Origin: a bacterium
GTDB lineage: Bacteria; Krumholzibacteriota; Krumholzibacteriia; JACNKJ01
Assembly (NCBI GenBank): GCA_014382085.1
Contig: JACNKJ010000233.1
Location: forward strand, 1-5,573
Direction: 5' to 3'
Length of the DNA stretch: 5,573 nt
Position 1 is the first letter of the stretch. Each line of letters starts with the position of its first letter. The notes under the pieces are model-generated. The model ran no database searches. It was given only the letters and a program-made list of their open reading frames with translations, and was not told the DNA's origin. The position numbers were made by a program, and so were the translations under genes. Shown here piece by piece: positions 3,929-5,573 of this stretch.

Positions 3929-5573
3929 TCCTGACCGCCGCCCATGGGCAACTCGCGCGCAGGATCGGTAATGGCGCCGATCTTGATTGCAAAACTATCT
4001 CGACTCGCGATGTCTTCATCACTAATGATGTGCAAGTCTAGAAGGCCATCACCCTGATATCCCGTTCTCAAGAAATTGGACTCCGCCAGGCAAAGGCTCC
4101 AACCTTCCAACCAGTTCATTAGATCGGCGCGCTGTGCATCGCTCCCGCGGAAATGAATGAGAAGGTCGATGTCGCTGGCCGGGCCTGCCGTGGCGTTCTT
4201 TGTGCTTCCGAATACGTAGAAAGCCACCACGCCGAATCGCTCCGCGTTGAGTTGGGCTGCGATTTTCTCAGCCATATTCAGTCGCCACCGCCAGTGCATG
4301 GGCGAGGCATGATGAGCTTTTACCTTGGGAGCGGAAGTAGTCAACTGCGGTTCCTCAGGAGAAACGAGCAGTGCTAGAGCCTCATTAAGATCTGCGTTCA
4401 AAAGGACTCTGAGCATATTTCCACCACTGGCCGCGGAAACATCGACCACCCTAAGCACCTTGTCCAAGTGCTTGAACTCGGGAAGCATACGCGGCATCAG
4501 GTTTTCACTGCCAATGAGGAACCGTTCGTTGAAAAGAATACCCTTTTCATCAGGATAAAGAGGCAGGTAGCGAATCCGCGATTCCACAAGATCTTGGAAG
4601 AAGTGCGTGCCGAAGGAGAGGTCGGGTACGTAGTCGCCCTTCTTGCGCGCAATCTCAACGAGCATGGCTGTGTTGCTGATATCCGCGTAGCTCACGCTCA
4701 CGCCGAGTTTCACATCTCCCCGGCTTCCCCAACGCCCCGGACCCATGAGAATGAACTGGCGTTTGGGCAGCATCTTATTCAATCGACCCACCGCACGCCC
4801 CACTTCCAACATGCTTCGACGATCGGGCAAGGCGCTGTACTCGTTGGCGGCCACGTAGACGAGATGGCTGATATCTGGAATCCAACCATTGGATACAAAT
4901 CGTTCGGCGGAGAATATGACGCGGCTCTCTTCAACATCTTTGGGTATGGGTGCAGGCGCATCTTCGGCGGTAAAGCTTTGGGGACGGCACTGAAGCAAAT
5001 ACAACTGTTCGCCGTCATGAGCGAATTCCACGTCCACAGGAGTTCCCATGCGCTCTTCCAAAACCTTGAGCATGTTTCCCATACTATCGAGGAATTCGGT
5101 TCCGGAGAACAGTTGTTCGAAGGTTGCGGCGTACTCATCTTTTTCAGGATCACTGAGCAAAGCCACCGGTTTGCGCAACTGTTCATCGTCCACCAGGGAA
5201 TAGATCAACTCGAAGCCAGGATACTTGGCTCCGATTTCCTTCAGGAGCTTCTCACCTTCTACGGTTTCGAGAGTTCCGGTTTCCAGATTGATCACATCGA
5301 GCTTTTTAGGCGAATAGCGAATGACTTCGTCGATGGCTACGTTGGCGCGAAGTTTGGGCTGTCCTGGCACGGCCAGGGCAGCGTAGTCGTCACTAACGCG
5401 ATCCACGGCCCGAGTTCCCAAATCCGGCACGAGGCGAACGATTCCGCCTTCATGTTTAATACGCGGTGACCAGCGGAATTCGTTGTTGCTGAAGGCGACG
5501 CCGCTGAAAGCCGGGAGGCAGTACTTACCCACGCGCCTGCCGACCACTTCTTGAATGATGATGCCCATCTCTT
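3925..5573 (-). CDS. PEP/pyruvate-binding domain protein fused to a C-terminal nucleotidyltransferase (partial, 5' end outside window)
   Basis: The frame is open to the right edge. The Met encoded at 5568 (MGIIIQEVVG) is internal to the family pattern, so the true N-terminus is missing. Counting from that Met, residues 1-198 are the C-terminal part of a PPDK_N (PEP/pyruvate-binding, ATP-grasp-like) domain: IIQEVVGRRVGKYCLPAFSG, NEFRWSPRI, and VDVEFAHDGEQLYLLQCRPQ with E181, Q193 and R195 in the usual ATP/Mg positions. Residues about 211-400 form a linker domain with GPGRWGSRGD (276-285) and SFGTHFFQDLVE (318-329), which I recall from PPDK-like proteins of FCB-group bacteria. Residues about 425-525 are a minimal nucleotidyltransferase: GS (454-455), D466 and D468 in SDIDLL, and a third carboxylate D511 in LDLHI. 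The phosphohistidine swivel domain and PEP-binding barrel of true PEP synthase or PPDK are not in the visible part, so canonical pyruvate phosphorylation is unlikely. A role in phosphoryl or nucleotidyl transfer is inferred; the substrate is unknown. Confidence 0.85.
   Translation of the reverse strand, partial: EMGIIIQEVVGRRVGKYCLPAFSGVAFSNNEFRWSPRIKHEGGIVRLVPDLGTRAVDRVSDDYAALAVPGQPKLRANVAIDEVIRYSPKKLDVINLETGTLETVEGEKLLKEIGAKYPGFELIYSLVDDEQLRKPVALLSDPEKDEYAATFEQLFSGTEFLDSMGNMLKVLEERMGTPVDVEFAHDGEQLYLLQCRPQSFTAEDAPAPIPKDVEESRVIFSAERFVSNGWIPDISHLVYVAANEYSALPDRRSMLEVGRAVGRLNKMLPKRQFILMGPGRWGSRGDVKLGVSVSYADISNTAMLVEIARKKGDYVPDLSFGTHFFQDLVESRIRYLPLYPDEKGILFNERFLIGSENLMPRMLPEFKHLDKVLRVVDVSAASGGNMLRVLLNADLNEALALLVSPEEPQLTTSAPKVKAHHASPMHWRWRLNMAEKIAAQLNAERFGVVAFYVFGSTKNATAGPASDIDLLIHFRGSDAQRADLMNWLEGWSLCLAESNFLRTGYQGDGLLDLHIISDEDIASRDSFAIKIGAITDPARELPMGGGQD

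Noticed and set aside
4468..5469. Long plus-strand open frame (333 codons) opposite the PEP-domain gene
   Set aside because: It lies entirely antisense to a clearly conserved protein, has no SD, and its translation looks like a codon shadow rich in His, Phe and Gly.

Overview
The window reads as a chromosomal segment from an uncultured Gram-negative bacterium. It has an outer-membrane barrel protein, two other exported proteins with signal peptides, strong Shine-Dalgarno (SD) sites and classical hairpin-plus-T terminators. The DUF5916 protein, the choice-of-anchor-like protein ending in TWSEVKGLY and the unusual PEP/pyruvate-binding protein together suggest a candidate phylum in or near the FCB group (Eisenbacteria, Krumholzibacteriota, Latescibacterota or similar). 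That placement is a weak inference. No mobile element, CRISPR array, tRNA or rRNA gene was found.

Layout. Bases 1-945 (minus) hold the N-terminal 315 residues of a DUF5916 outer-membrane protein, with its 3' end outside the window. A 188-base divergent intergenic region follows. At 1134-1745 (plus) is a secreted protein resembling the choice-of-anchor E family, closed by a terminator. At 1945-2496 (plus) is a small secreted Cys-rich protein with a DUF3347-like C-terminal half, preceded by a dyad-rich promoter region and followed by its own terminator. Bases 2567-3061 have no convincing protein gene. The left half of this stretch (2578-2788) is packed with perfect inverted repeats and carries a 15-base match to the 3' tail of 16S rRNA. 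At 3062-3928 (plus) is a metallophosphoesterase with an intact metal-site set. It converges on a minus-strand gene (3925 to the right edge) encoding the C-terminal part of a PEP/pyruvate-binding protein fused to a nucleotidyltransferase domain. The two stop codons share a CTAG, and an 18-base perfect palindrome lies directly beside it.

How the genes relate. The three exported proteins appear to be separate transcription units: one divergent pair, then two genes each with its own terminator. They are probably envelope or secretion functions rather than one pathway. The phosphoesterase and the PEP-domain fusion are convergent and linked only by their overlapping ends. The most unusual part is the structured island 2578-2788. 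Read on the minus strand it resembles a compact riboregulated unit: a plausible promoter, a hairpin leaving a full-length SD unpaired while burying a GTG start, a 14-codon ORF, and a GC-rich hairpin at the end. This is an inference from sequence alone.
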